Positions 1-8,631 of a stretch of 64,000 nt of DNA are shown piece after piece; within the stretch, counting starts at the first letter, position 1; each line of letters begins with the position of its first letter. The notes beneath the pieces were generated by a model, which saw nothing but the letters and a program-made list of their open reading frames with translations, was not told where the DNA came from and made no database searches. The translations under genes and the position numbers were made by a program. The DNA is taken from NCBI RefSeq assembly GCF_900182785.1, contig NZ_FXTS01000002.1:496001-560000 (forward strand), written 5' to 3'. This DNA is from Oceanospirillum linum. GTDB taxonomy: Bacteria; Pseudomonadota; Gammaproteobacteria; Pseudomonadales; Halomonadaceae.

Positions 1-115
1 CTCTGATAAGGCTGAACAGAAGTGGGCAAAATGCTAATAACAGCCAGGGTGCGATCATCGTGATCTGGTACCTGACAACAATAAAACCGGTTAACCGGAC
101 AGAAAGGTGACATAT

Positions 116-1615
116 ATGAGTTCAACAAAAAGAGTCCCGTTGTTTATTGATGGTGAGTTTGTTCAGAGTCAGTCTGACAACTTTATGCCCGTAACCAACC
201 CTGCGACCCAGGAAGTGCTTTGCGAAGTACCTTTTGCCACGCAAAGTGAAATGGAAGCTGCGTACGAAAGTGCACGAGCTGCCTTCGAAACCTGGAAAGA
301 AACACCGATTTCTGAACGTGCCCGTGTCATGATGCGCTATCAGGCGCTGCTGAAAGAACATCACGATGAGATTGCTGAGATCCTGAGCTCTGAGACTGGT
401 AAAACCTTTGAAGATGCTAAGGGTGATCTGTGGCGTGGTATTGAAGTTGTTGAGCATGCGGCAAACATCCCCAGTCTGATGATGGGTGAAACCGTAGAAA
501 ACGTTGCCCGTGAAATCGACACTTACAGCTATATTCAGCCTCTGGGCGTGTGCGCCGGTATTACGCCGTTTAACTTCCCGGCGATGATTCCGCTGTGGAT
601 GTACCCGATGGCGATCGCTTCCGGTAATACCTTTATTCTGAAGCCGTCTGAACAGGATCCGCTAACACCGACCCGCCTGGCAGAGTTGTTTGTAGAAGCT
701 GGTGCGCCTAAAGGTGTTCTGCAGGTGATTCATGGCGGTAAAGAGCAGGTGGACTTCCTGCTGCATCACCCGGATATTCGTGCGATCTCCTTTGTAGGTT
801 CTGTGCCGGTTGGTCAGTACATCTACAAAACCGGTACCGATAACATGAAGCGTGTACAAAGTTTCGCCGGTGCTAAAAACCATATGGTTGTGATGCCGGA
901 TGCGGCTAAGCAGCGCGTCATTAACAATATTGCGGGTGCTTCTGTAGGTGCTGCGGGTCAACGCTGCATGGCGATCTCGGTAACGGTTCTGGTGGGCGAA
1001 GCCCGTGAATGGAAGCATGAGATTAAAGAAGCGCTGATGCAGGCCCGTCCGGGTGCCTGGGATGATCCGGCTGCCAGCTATGGCCCGGTAATCAGCCCTC
1101 AGGCTAAAGAACGTATCAACGGCCTGATCCAGAAGGGTGTTGATGAAGGTGCAGAACTGTTGCTGGACGGCCGTGATGTGACGGTTGAAGGTTATCCGGA
1201 TGGTAACTGGGTTGGCCCAACTCTGTTTGCTGGTGTTAAGCCTGAAATGACGATCTACCAGGATGAGATCTTCGGCCCGGTATTATGTCTGGTGGAGGTT
1301 GATACTCTGGATGAAGCGATTGAGCTGATCAATAACTCGCCATACGGTAACGGTACTTCAATGTTTACTGCTTCCGGTGCTGCTGCACGTAAATTCCAGC
1401 ATGAAATCGAAGTGGGTCAGGTGGGTATTAACATTCCTATCCCTGTGCCACTGCCATTCTTCTCCTTCACCGGTTGGAAAGGTTCTTTCTACGGGGATCA
1501 GCATGCTTATGGTAAGCAGGCAGTACGTTTCTATACCGAAACCAAGACAGTGACTGCACGCTGGTTTAACGAAGATATTGAATCCGGCCCTAACTTCTCG
1601 ATTAATCTGAAGTAA
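116..1615 (+). CDS. mmsA: CoA-acylating methylmalonate-semialdehyde dehydrogenase
   Basis: Oxidises methylmalonate semialdehyde (and malonate semialdehyde) to propionyl-CoA or acetyl-CoA with NAD and CoA, the last step of distal valine degradation in the cytoplasm. The 499-residue length is typical of the family. Visible aldehyde-dehydrogenase marks are PFNF with Asn153, the cofactor-site FVGSVPVG near 226-233, and the nucleophile Cys284 in GQRCMA. I chose ATG at 116 over the in-frame GTG at 107 because the GAAAGG ribosome site (102-107) is 8 bases before 116 and overlaps 107. A stem-loop at 1624-1659 follows, so mmsA is probably a separate transcript from the acyl-CoA dehydrogenase operon, although the pathway is shared. 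No palindrome like those upstream of the neighbouring operons is seen in the 115 bases available upstream. Confidence 0.95.
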   Translation: MSSTKRVPLFIDGEFVQSQSDNFMPVTNPATQEVLCEVPFATQSEMEAAYESARAAFETWKETPISERARVMMRYQALLKEHHDEIAEILSSETGKTFEDAKGDLWRGIEVVEHAANIPSLMMGETVENVAREIDTYSYIQPLGVCAGITPFNFPAMIPLWMYPMAIASGNTFILKPSEQDPLTPTRLAELFVEAGAPKGVLQVIHGGKEQVDFLLHHPDIRAISFVGSVPVGQYIYKTGTDNMKRVQSFAGAKNHMVVMPDAAKQRVINNIAGASVGAAGQRCMAISVTVLVGEAREWKHEIKEALMQARPGAWDDPAASYGPVISPQAKERINGLIQKGVDEGAELLLDGRDVTVEGYPDGNWVGPTLFAGVKPEMTIYQDEIFGPVLCLVEVDTLDEAIELINNSPYGNGTSMFTASGAAARKFQHEIEVGQVGINIPIPVPLPFFSFTGWKGSFYGDQHAYGKQAVRFYTETKTVTARWFNEDIESGPNFSINLK

Positions 1616-1623
1616 CCGGTATC

Positions 1624-1659
1624 AGGAAACAGAGGGAACTGCCCTTTCCTCTGTTTTCT
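1624..1659 (+). terminator. stem-loop after mmsA
   Basis: A 12-base arm at 1624-1635 pairs with 1648-1659 with one mismatch around a 12-base loop. The right arm itself contains four T's. It is placed 8 bases after the mmsA stop, so a terminator is the likely role. Confidence 0.6.
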
Positions 1660-1734
1660 GCTTCTGTCCATGCCTTGATGCCGGGTTTTAATCCTGTTGC
1701 ATTACAGGGTGGATTCTCTATATTGTTGTGAAGT

Positions 1735-1748
1735 TGACGTTAACGTCA
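1735..1748. promoter_or_regulatory. 14-bp palindrome, candidate LiuR/MerR-type operator
   Basis: TGACG-TTAA-CGTCA is a perfect 14-bp inverted repeat lying 160 bases before the isobutyryl-CoA dehydrogenase start. The same architecture (TTACG-TTTA-CGTAA) occurs at 8429-8442 upstream of the importer operon. The MerR-family regulator LiuR of branched-chain amino acid catabolism in gammaproteobacteria recognises ACG-N4-CGT-centred palindromes as I recall it. The assignment is therefore inference from motif shape and from the genes controlled. No regulator gene lies in the window. Confidence 0.5.
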
Positions 1749-1907
1749 CTTTTTTAAAGACTGATTATGTCACAGGTGTTTCTTGAGATGTGTTTCCACG
1801 AAAACCGTTGAGATATAAGCAGGTTTTAGAAAAATGATACAGGCTCTCCAGTCAGAACAAGCAAAGACAGTTTAATAAAACAACAAAGACAGCCAATGGT
1901 ATGAATT

Positions 1908-3074
1908 ATGGATTTTAATCTTTCAGAAGATCAGATCGCCTTTCGGGATGCTGCGCGATCTTTTGCTCAGAATGAGATGGCCCCCCATGCAGCCCAATGG
2001 GATGCGGAGCATATCTTCCCCGTTGATGTGATTAAAAAAGCCGGTGAAATGGGCTTTTGCGGTATCTATGTACCGGAAGAAGCGGGTGGTATGGGCTTAA
2101 GTCGCCTGGATGCCAGCGTGATTGTCGAAGAGTTGGCCATGGGCTGCACGTCAACCACGGCGTATATCACCATTCATAATATGGCTACCTGGATGATCGC
2201 AAGTTTTGCGGCGGATGATCTGCGTGATGAGTTTGCCCCGGCCATGGCGATGGGTGAAAAACTGGGTTCATACTGCCTGACGGAGCCCGGTGCCGGCTCT
2301 GACGCGGGTGCACTACGTACATCAGCCCGCCGCGATGGTGATGACTATATTCTGAATGGCAGCAAGATGTTTATCTCCGGCGCAGGCAGTACCGATGTTT
2401 TGGTGGTGATGGCCCGCACCGGTACCCAGGAAGATGGCCCAAAAGGTATTTCGGCGTTTGTTGTGCCTGCGGATGCCGATGGGGTTCATTATGGTAAAGC
2501 GGAAGAGAAAATGGGCTGGAACAGTCAGCCAACCCGCCTGATCACCTTTGAAGATGTACGCGTTCCTGCCCGTAATATTCTGGGCAAAGAAGGTGATGGT
2601 TTTAAAATCGCTATGAAAGGATTGGATGGAGGCCGTATCAATATCGCCACCTGTTCATTGGGTGCTGCACAGGCTGCTGTCAATGACACCCAGCGCTATA
2701 TGCAGGAACGTGAACAGTTCGGTAAGCCTCTGGCAAGTTTTCAGGCACTGCAGTTTAAGCTGGCGGATATGGTGACTCAGCTGGTGGCATCCCGTCAGAT
2801 GGTACGTCTGGCGGCGTCCAAGCTGGATGAAAAAGACGGAGAGGCGACACTCTACTGCGCCATGGCAAAACGCTTTGCCACCGATGCCTGTTTTGATGTG
2901 ACCAATGATGCGATTCAGCTGCACGGTGGTTACGGCTATATCAAGGAATACCCTCTGGAGCGCTATATGCGCGATGCACGCGTGCATCAGATTCTGGAAG
3001 GGACTAATGAAATTATGCGCTTAATTATTTCACGCCGCGTCATGATGGACGGCGTGCTGGAGGTCATTCGATGA
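1908..3074 (+). CDS. isobutyryl-CoA dehydrogenase (ACAD8-like acyl-CoA dehydrogenase)
   Basis: An FAD enzyme predicted to oxidise isobutyryl-CoA to methacrylyl-CoA, passing electrons to ETF. The 388-residue protein has the acyl-CoA dehydrogenase signature CLTEPGAGSD at 123-132. A C-terminal LEGTNE supplies the likely catalytic base Glu364, in the position used by short-chain and isobutyryl-CoA dehydrogenases rather than the isovaleryl type. ATG 1908 is the first in-frame start. The nearby ATG at 1901 is out of frame. The gene opens an operon with an enoyl-CoA hydratase that overlaps it by four bases (ATGA), followed by hydroxyisobutyryl-CoA hydrolase and mmsB, which fixes the substrate assignment better than sequence alone. 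A candidate operator lies at 1735-1748. A general short-chain acyl-CoA dehydrogenase is the alternative. Confidence 0.9.
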   Translation: MDFNLSEDQIAFRDAARSFAQNEMAPHAAQWDAEHIFPVDVIKKAGEMGFCGIYVPEEAGGMGLSRLDASVIVEELAMGCTSTTAYITIHNMATWMIASFAADDLRDEFAPAMAMGEKLGSYCLTEPGAGSDAGALRTSARRDGDDYILNGSKMFISGAGSTDVLVVMARTGTQEDGPKGISAFVVPADADGVHYGKAEEKMGWNSQPTRLITFEDVRVPARNILGKEGDGFKIAMKGLDGGRINIATCSLGAAQAAVNDTQRYMQEREQFGKPLASFQALQFKLADMVTQLVASRQMVRLAASKLDEKDGEATLYCAMAKRFATDACFDVTNDAIQLHGGYGYIKEYPLERYMRDARVHQILEGTNEIMRLIISRRVMMDGVLEVIR

Positions 3075-3874
3075 GCAATTCAAACGTTAAATCGACAACT
3101 GAAAAACTGCTGCTGGACGTTCAGGGTAATACAGCGATCCTGACCATCAATAACCCTCCGGCGAACACCTGGGATGATGAGTCGCTGCCGGCGCTGAAAA
3201 AACTGATTGAAGACCTGAATGCAGATCTTGATATCTATGCTCTGGTGGTGACGGGTCAGGGTGACAAGTTTTTCTCCGCCGGTGCAGACCTGAACAAGTT
3301 CGCCGATGGCGATAAAGCCGTTGCCCGCCATATGGCTCGCATCTTCGGTGAAGCCTTTGAGACGCTGCAGGCATTCCGTGGTGTGTCTATTGCCGCAATC
3401 AACGGCTATGCCATGGGCGGCGGTCTGGAATGTGCCCTGGCCTGTGATATCCGTATTGCAGAAGCGCAGGCGCAGATGGCGTTGCCGGAAGCAGCTGTGG
3501 GGCTGCTGCCTTGTGCTGGTGGTACTCAGAATCTGTCCTGGTTGGTAGGCGAGGGCTGGGCGAAGCGCATGATTTTGTGCGGCGAGCGTGTCACCGCTGA
3601 AAAAGCTGAGAAAATCGGTCTGGTTGAAGAGGTGGTTGGCAAGGGTGAGGCTCTGGCAACGGCTATTGCGCTGGCCGAGAAGGTTGCCAAACAAAGCCCG
3701 GTTGCGGTGAGTGCCTGTAAAACACTGGTGCATAACGCCCGTGGCAATAACTCGCTGGCGGTGGGTTGTATGCAGGAACGGGAGCTGTTTGTTGATCTGT
3801 TCCACACTCAGGATCAGAAAGAGGGTGTTAACGCTTTTCTGGAAAAGCGTAAGCCGGAATGGAAGAACGCATAA
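3071..3874 (+). CDS. enoyl-CoA hydratase (methacrylyl-CoA hydration)
   Basis: A crotonase-family enzyme of 267 residues, predicted to add water to methacrylyl-CoA giving 3-hydroxyisobutyryl-CoA. The oxyanion-hole segments SAGADL and NGYAMGGGLE are present. Both glutamates used by classical hydratases are in place: one in GGGLE and one in LPEAAVGLLP, followed by the family AGGTQ. The start codon overlaps the stop of the dehydrogenase (ATGA), so translation is probably coupled. A 21-base gap with an AAGGAG ribosome site leads to the hydrolase. Reported substrates of close homologues vary, so the exact acyl-CoA is inferred from the operon. Confidence 0.88.
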   Translation: MSNSNVKSTTEKLLLDVQGNTAILTINNPPANTWDDESLPALKKLIEDLNADLDIYALVVTGQGDKFFSAGADLNKFADGDKAVARHMARIFGEAFETLQAFRGVSIAAINGYAMGGGLECALACDIRIAEAQAQMALPEAAVGLLPCAGGTQNLSWLVGEGWAKRMILCGERVTAEKAEKIGLVEEVVGKGEALATAIALAEKVAKQSPVAVSACKTLVHNARGNNSLAVGCMQERELFVDLFHTQDQKEGVNAFLEKRKPEWKNA

Positions 3875-3895
3875 TGTTCCCGAAAGGAGCTTGTA

Positions 3896-5026
3896 ATGTC
3901 TGATAACACGTTGAATTCAGCAAGCCCGGTTATCTTTGAAGAGCTGGCTACCCAGGATGGGCATCTGATTGGCGTTGCCACTCTGAATGCACCTAAAGCC
4001 CTGAATGCACTGAGCCTTGAGATGATCGAGGCGATGTATCCGCAGTTTCTTGCCTGGCAGGATAACGAACAGATTAAGGCGGTCTGGCTGCAGGGTGCCG
4101 GTGATAAGGCATTTTGTGCCGGTGGCGATATTGTTCAGCTGTACAACTCCATGGTTGAGCACCCCGGTGGCCCGAACCCTTATGCGGAAAAATTTTTCAC
4201 CGATGAGTACCGACTGGATCATCTGATTCACACCTACAGCAAGCCCTTTATCCTGTGGGGGAACGGTATTGTGATGGGTGGCGGTTTAGGGTTGATGGCG
4301 GGTGCCCGTCATCGTGTGGTGACCGAATCGGCTCGTATTGCGATGCCGGAGATCACCATCGGCCTCTATCCTGATGTGGGTGGCAGCTACTTTCTGAATC
4401 GTATGCCGGGTCGTACCGGTCTGTTTCTGGGTCTTACCGGGGCTAATATTAATGCAGCTGATGCCTTGTTTGTCGGCCTGGGTGATCGTTTTGTCACCCA
4501 TGATCGTCGCGAAGCAACCTTTGATGCGCTAAAAGCGGCAGACTGGTCAGTTGATGCGGAAACGGTTGTTAATCAGATATTGCGTCAGCAGGAATCACAA
4601 AGTCTTGAATCCCTGCCAGCGTCGCCGGTGCGTGAGCACTTCGATCTGATTCAGCAGTTGACCGATGCCGATGATGTGGCAACGCTGGTTGCGCAGATTA
4701 CAGAGGTGAAGACCGGTGATAAATGGCTGTCCCGTGCGGCTTCAACTCTGGCGGCGGGCTCGCCAACGGCGATGCACCTGATCGTTCGTCAATTGCAGGC
4801 GACCCGACAGATGTCTCTGGCCGAGGTGTTTCGTTGCGAACTGAATCTGTCGGTACAGGCGGCCTGCAAAGGTGAGTTTGCTGAAGGGATTCGTGCCTTG
4901 CTGATCGATAAAGATCGTGAGCCGAAATGGCACAGTTCTGATGTGGCTGAGGTAGAGGCGGAGTGGTTGGATAGCTTCTTTGAACCCCTGTGGCCAGAGG
5001 GGCAGCACCCGCTGAATGATCTTTAA
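3896..5026 (+). CDS. 3-hydroxyisobutyryl-CoA hydrolase
   Basis: A crotonase-fold thioesterase of 376 residues, longer than hydratases (about 260), as expected for the HIBYL-CoA hydrolase family. It releases 3-hydroxyisobutyrate and removes the toxic methacrylyl-CoA equilibrium partner. Family marks include FCAGGDI, the MGGGLGLMAG oxyanion segment, and MPEITIGLYPDVGG, which carries the Glu and Asp that distinguish hydrolases from hydratases. The start at 3896 is preceded by AAGGAG. The gene lies between the hydratase and mmsB, the correct pathway order. The 119-base gap to mmsB contains no obvious terminator. Confidence 0.92.
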   Translation: MSDNTLNSASPVIFEELATQDGHLIGVATLNAPKALNALSLEMIEAMYPQFLAWQDNEQIKAVWLQGAGDKAFCAGGDIVQLYNSMVEHPGGPNPYAEKFFTDEYRLDHLIHTYSKPFILWGNGIVMGGGLGLMAGARHRVVTESARIAMPEITIGLYPDVGGSYFLNRMPGRTGLFLGLTGANINAADALFVGLGDRFVTHDRREATFDALKAADWSVDAETVVNQILRQQESQSLESLPASPVREHFDLIQQLTDADDVATLVAQITEVKTGDKWLSRAASTLAAGSPTAMHLIVRQLQATRQMSLAEVFRCELNLSVQAACKGEFAEGIRALLIDKDREPKWHSSDVAEVEAEWLDSFFEPLWPEGQHPLNDL

Positions 5027-5145
5027 TCAGCACCCGTTATACGTTTTGTTGGCGGGGCAGTGCTGATGCGCTGTTCTGCCTGTAATACCGAGCTAACAGA
5101 TTAAGAAATCTAACAATCAAAACAAGAACAAATGGAGATTAACAG

Positions 5146-6036
5146 ATGGCTAAGATCGCATTTATCGGTTTAGGCAATATGGGTGGCCCTATGGCTGTGA
5201 ATCTGGTTAAAGCCGGTCATGATGTGACGGTTTTTGATCTGGTTCCTGCTGCAGTTCAGGCTGCGGTTGCTGAAGGCGCTCAGTCTGCTGATTCCGCTGA
5301 GGCAGCGGCAACAAGTAAGGACTTTGTCATCTCTATGCTGCCGGCACAACAGCATGTTGAAGGTCTTTATATCGATCAGGCTGGCTTGCTGGATATTGTT
5401 GATAAAAATACAGTTATTATCGATTCAAGCACCATTGCCGCAGAATCTGCCCAACGTGTTGCTGCAGAGGCTGACAAGCGCGGTATTAAAATGGTAGATG
5501 CCCCGGTTTCCGGCGGTGTAGGTGGGGCTAAGGCCGGTACTCTGTCCTTTATCGTGGGTGGTTCAGCAGAGGCGTTTGAGCAGGTTAAGCCGATTCTGGA
5601 AGCGATGGGTAAGAATATCTTCCATGCAGGTGATTCCGGTGCCGGTCAGGTGGCTAAAGTCTGTAATAATATGCTGCTGGCGATTCTGATGGCGGGCACG
5701 ACTGAAGCGATCGGCATGGGGGTTAAGAACGGCCTGGACCCTGCTGTACTGTCTGACATTATGTCAAAAAGCTCTGGTAATAACTGGGCTCTGCAGGTTT
5801 ACAACCCTTATCCGGGTGTCATGGATACGGCTCCGGCATCCAATGACTACCAGGGTGGTTTTATGGTGGATCTGATGGCAAAAGATCTGGGCCTGGCATT
5901 TGATTCTGCAGTTAAATCCCGCTGTAGTATCCCTATGGGTTCCATGGCACGAAATCTGTTTGCGATGCATGCTGCAAATGGTAATGGTTCCCTGGACTTC
6001 TCAAGTATCCAGAAGATGTTTGCGGATCTGGACTGA
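5146..6036 (+). CDS. mmsB: 3-hydroxyisobutyrate dehydrogenase
   Basis: An NAD-dependent beta-hydroxyacid dehydrogenase of 296 residues that converts 3-hydroxyisobutyrate to methylmalonate semialdehyde, the MmsA substrate. The Rossmann motif GLGNMGGP is at 8-15. The substrate-binding DAPVSGG is at 118-124. The catalytic Lys171 sits in VAKVCNNML with Asn175. All key residues are intact. ATG 5146 has a GGAG ribosome site. It is last in the valine operon and is followed by a stem-loop at 6052-6079. The related tartronate-semialdehyde reductases are the main alternative, but the context favours MmsB. Confidence 0.95.
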   Translation: MAKIAFIGLGNMGGPMAVNLVKAGHDVTVFDLVPAAVQAAVAEGAQSADSAEAAATSKDFVISMLPAQQHVEGLYIDQAGLLDIVDKNTVIIDSSTIAAESAQRVAAEADKRGIKMVDAPVSGGVGGAKAGTLSFIVGGSAEAFEQVKPILEAMGKNIFHAGDSGAGQVAKVCNNMLLAILMAGTTEAIGMGVKNGLDPAVLSDIMSKSSGNNWALQVYNPYPGVMDTAPASNDYQGGFMVDLMAKDLGLAFDSAVKSRCSIPMGSMARNLFAMHAANGNGSLDFSSIQKMFADLD

Positions 6037-6051
6037 TACCCGCATATCCAT

Positions 6052-6079
6052 AGCCTGCCTGTTTGAGAAACAGCAGGCT
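6052..6079 (+). terminator. stem-loop after mmsB
   Basis: AGCCTG (6052-6057) pairs with CAGGCT (6074-6079), and CTGTTT (6059-6064) with AAACAG (6068-6073), leaving a 3-base loop and one bulged C. It starts 15 bases after the mmsB stop and probably ends the valine operon. The following T run is short, so read-through to the synthetase gene is possible. Confidence 0.6.
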
Positions 6080-6283
6080 GTGAGTCGTTTTAATCAAGTA
6101 AGTAACAAAACCCCTTCAGTAAATAAAAATAAAGAAACTGCTGAGAACAGATCCAGAATCTGAGGTTTTAGACAATACTGATAACATCGGATCCTGTGAT
6201 TCAGATTTCAGCCATGTTTGCCGTGAAACGTTAGCGAAGCACTCCGGTGCCCACGCAAAACAATAACAAAATGGATGGCCGAT

Positions 6284-8182
6284 ATGAGTTATGCAAGTGA
6301 ATATCAGCGTTCGCTGAAAGAACCGGAATCTTTCTGGAAAGAACAGGCTGACAATATCGCCTGGTTCAAAAAGCCGGAAAATATTCTGGAATCCCTCGAC
6401 GACGGAACCCACCGTTGGTTTGCTGATGGCGAGCTGAATAGCAGCTATTTGGCACTTGATTACCAGATAGAGCAGGGGCGGGGTGAGCAAACTGCGCTTA
6501 TCTATGACTCTCCTGCAACAAATTCCAAAAAGCAATTTACCTATAATGAACTCAGAGATCAGGTGGCTCAGTTTGCCGGTGCCCTGACCAGTCTGGGTGT
6601 GGGTAAAGGTGATGGCGTTATTATCTATATGCCGATGGTGCCGGAGGCGGGTATTGCGATGCTGGCCTGCGCCCGTATCGGGGCGGTGCACTCTGTGGTG
6701 TTTGGCGGTTTTGCGCCCCATGAGTTGGCCATTCGTATCAATGATGCTAAGCCAAAAGTCGTTCTGACCGCTTCCTGCGGTATCGAATTCACCAAAGTGA
6801 TTGAGTATAAGCCTCTGGTTGATGCGGCTATGGATCAGGCAGAGCATAAGCCGGAGCGGGTTGTGGTCCTGCAGCGGCCACAGGCCGAAGCAGAGATGCA
6901 GTCGGGCCGTGACCTTGACTGGTATGACCTGTTTGAGCAGTCTTCACCGGTGGGCTGTACGCCGATGAAAAGCAACGATCCTCTGTATATTATGTACACC
7001 TCCGGCACCACGGGTAAGCCAAAGGGCATTGTTCGTGACAACGGTGGCCACGCCGTCGCGCTCTATTATGCATTACGCAATATCTACAATATGCAGGCTG
7101 GTGATGTCTGGATGGGCTGTTCCGATGTAGGCTGGGTTGTCGGTCACTCCTTTATTATGTATGGCCCGCTTATGGGTGGCTGTACCACGGTGTTCTTTGA
7201 AGGTAAGCCTGTGAGAACGCCGGATGCCGGTACTTTCTGGCGTGTTGTGGAAGAGTACAAGGTGAACGGCATGTTTGCTGCTCCGACGGCTTTCAGGGCG
7301 ATACGTAAAGAAGACCCGGATGGTCATCTTTTCCGTCAATATGATGTTTCCTCTCTTAAGCACATTTTTGTTGCGGGTGAGAAGTTGGATTCCCCGACCT
7401 ATCACTGGCTACATGAGATCTCGCAAAAACCGATTTACGATCACTGGTGGCAGACAGAAACCGGCTGGCCGGTTACCGCCCCGGCAACGGCCCTGGGCTC
7501 CACTGACATCCGTGTTGGCTCAACGAACAAGCCTGTGGCGGGTTATGACGTTCAGGTACTTGACCCTATGGGGTATCAGCTGGGTGCCAATGAAAACGGT
7601 GGCATTGCAATTAAACTGCCACTTCCACCGGGTTGTGCGCAAACACTTTGGAATGATCATGATCGTTATTTAAGTTCTTATCTGGCGGATTACCCCGGTT
7701 ACTACCATACCGGTGATGGTGGTTATATTGACGAGAATGGCTTTGTTTACATCATGGGGCGTACTGATGATGTGATTAATGTCTCTGGCCATCGCCTTTC
7801 GACCGGTGAAATGGAAGAGCTGGTTGCCAAGCACCCTGCTGTCGCGGAATGTGCTGTGATCGGTGTTCAGGAGTCCCTGAAAGGTCAGGTACCCGTAGGG
7901 CTTATTTTGCTGAAGGATGGGGTTGATATTGAAGAAGCAGAGCTGGAAAAAGAGTTGGTGGCGATGATTCGTGAACAGATCGGCGCCATCGCCTGTTTCC
8001 AGCGTGCGCTTGTGGTAGACCGCCTGCCTAAGACCCGTTCAGGTAAGATTCTGCGGGCTGTACTACGGAAAATAGCCAATGGTGAGTCCTATGCGATGCC
8101 TTCAACCATTGATGATGAATCAATTTTACCTGAGATTACTGAGAAAATGGTAACCGAAGGTCTGGCACCGGAATCGGTATAG
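6284..8182 (+). CDS. prpE: propionyl-CoA synthetase-type acyl-CoA ligase
   Basis: An AMP-forming ligase predicted to activate propionate (or a similar short acid such as isobutyrate) to the CoA thioester. The 632-residue length matches PrpE (about 630). Motifs visible are the phosphate-binding YTSGTTGKPKG, the TGDGGYIDENGF and GRTDDVINVSGHRL hinge region, and the C-terminal SGKILR with the acetylatable catalytic lysine. I prefer ATG 6284 because the protein then aligns with PrpE from its first residue (MSYASEYQRS). The in-frame ATG at 6275 has no better ribosome site. It lies directly downstream of the valine operon, which ends in propionyl-CoA. No 2-methylcitrate genes are seen nearby. Acetyl-CoA synthetase is a less likely alternative. 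Confidence 0.85.
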   Translation: MSYASEYQRSLKEPESFWKEQADNIAWFKKPENILESLDDGTHRWFADGELNSSYLALDYQIEQGRGEQTALIYDSPATNSKKQFTYNELRDQVAQFAGALTSLGVGKGDGVIIYMPMVPEAGIAMLACARIGAVHSVVFGGFAPHELAIRINDAKPKVVLTASCGIEFTKVIEYKPLVDAAMDQAEHKPERVVVLQRPQAEAEMQSGRDLDWYDLFEQSSPVGCTPMKSNDPLYIMYTSGTTGKPKGIVRDNGGHAVALYYALRNIYNMQAGDVWMGCSDVGWVVGHSFIMYGPLMGGCTTVFFEGKPVRTPDAGTFWRVVEEYKVNGMFAAPTAFRAIRKEDPDGHLFRQYDVSSLKHIFVAGEKLDSPTYHWLHEISQKPIYDHWWQTETGWPVTAPATALGSTDIRVGSTNKPVAGYDVQVLDPMGYQLGANENGGIAIKLPLPPGCAQTLWNDHDRYLSSYLADYPGYYHTGDGGYIDENGFVYIMGRTDDVINVSGHRLSTGEMEELVAKHPAVAECAVIGVQESLKGQVPVGLILLKDGVDIEEAELEKELVAMIREQIGAIACFQRALVVDRLPKTRSGKILRAVLRKIANGESYAMPSTIDDESILPEITEKMVTEGLAPESV

Positions 8183-8207
8183 CAGGATATTCAAACGAAA
8201 ACAGGAT

Positions 8208-8238
8208 GCAGGCGCTTTCAGAGTATGAAAGTGCCTGC
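8208..8238 (+). terminator. stem-loop after prpE
   Basis: Bases 8208-8220 pair with 8226-8238 over 13 base pairs with one G-T wobble and a 5-base loop. There is no strong T run directly after it. It is 25 bases past the prpE stop, so it is the probable end of that transcript. Confidence 0.55.
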
Positions 8239-8428
8239 TGCTCTTGCCTTTAGATATGTGTTTTTAATAACTGCTTGTTTTTAAACGATATTTTCAGATA
8301 TTTTTGAATGACTGATTGGTCTTTTTTTCGCAACGAATGGCTTTGAATAGTCACGTTTTTCAAACAGTCTTAATCATTGGTCTAATAGTTTAAAAAAGGG
8401 ATTGTACGGGCTTTTCAAACCCTATATG

Positions 8429-8442
8429 TTACGTTTACGTAA
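8429..8442. promoter_or_regulatory. 14-bp palindrome, second candidate LiuR/MerR-type operator
   Basis: TTACG-TTTA-CGTAA is an inverted repeat with 5-base arms and a 4-base centre, 189 bases before the importer ATPase start. It shares the ACG-TTWA-CGT core and identical spacing with the palindrome at 1735-1748. Two such sites before two functionally linked operons are unlikely to be chance. The identity of the regulator is inference. Confidence 0.55.
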
Positions 8443-8631
8443 AGGTTACTTATTAGGCCTTCAGTTGACCTGACCGGCAGATGGGAATGAAAAATCCCGG
8501 CCAACAAAAATAAAAGTGTCGGTAAGCGCTCAGGTCAGCATAAAACAAGAACAATACAATTTACGGAGTGTGTCTGATCCTGCTGTTAAATAGCAGCAGG
8601 TTTGTCCCGCTTCGGCTACGAGGACTTTGGA
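8443..8631 (+). promoter_or_regulatory. long leader of the importer operon with hairpins near the start
   Basis: This is the second half of a 449-base gap that holds no gene. CCTGCTG (8579-8585) pairs perfectly with CAGCAGG (8594-8600). Just after it, GTCC pairs with GGAC and encloses most of the GAGGAC ribosome site. A longer-range repeat, GACCTGA (8467-8473) with TCAGGTC (8530-8536), could form an upstream stem. A role in translational control is possible but unproven. Confidence 0.35.

Noticed and set aside
1..115. Possible 3' end of an upstream gene
   Set aside because: The first bases contain early stops in the frames I read and no family sequence. The segment is most simply the leader of mmsA.
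3080..3805. 241-codon minus-strand open frame
   Set aside because: It lies entirely antisense to the enoyl-CoA hydratase gene. Its composition is that of a complementary frame and it shows no recognisable domain or ribosome site.
6116..6847. 243-codon minus-strand open frame
   Set aside because: Mostly antisense to the propionyl-CoA synthetase gene. It has no motif, and the sense gene is certain.
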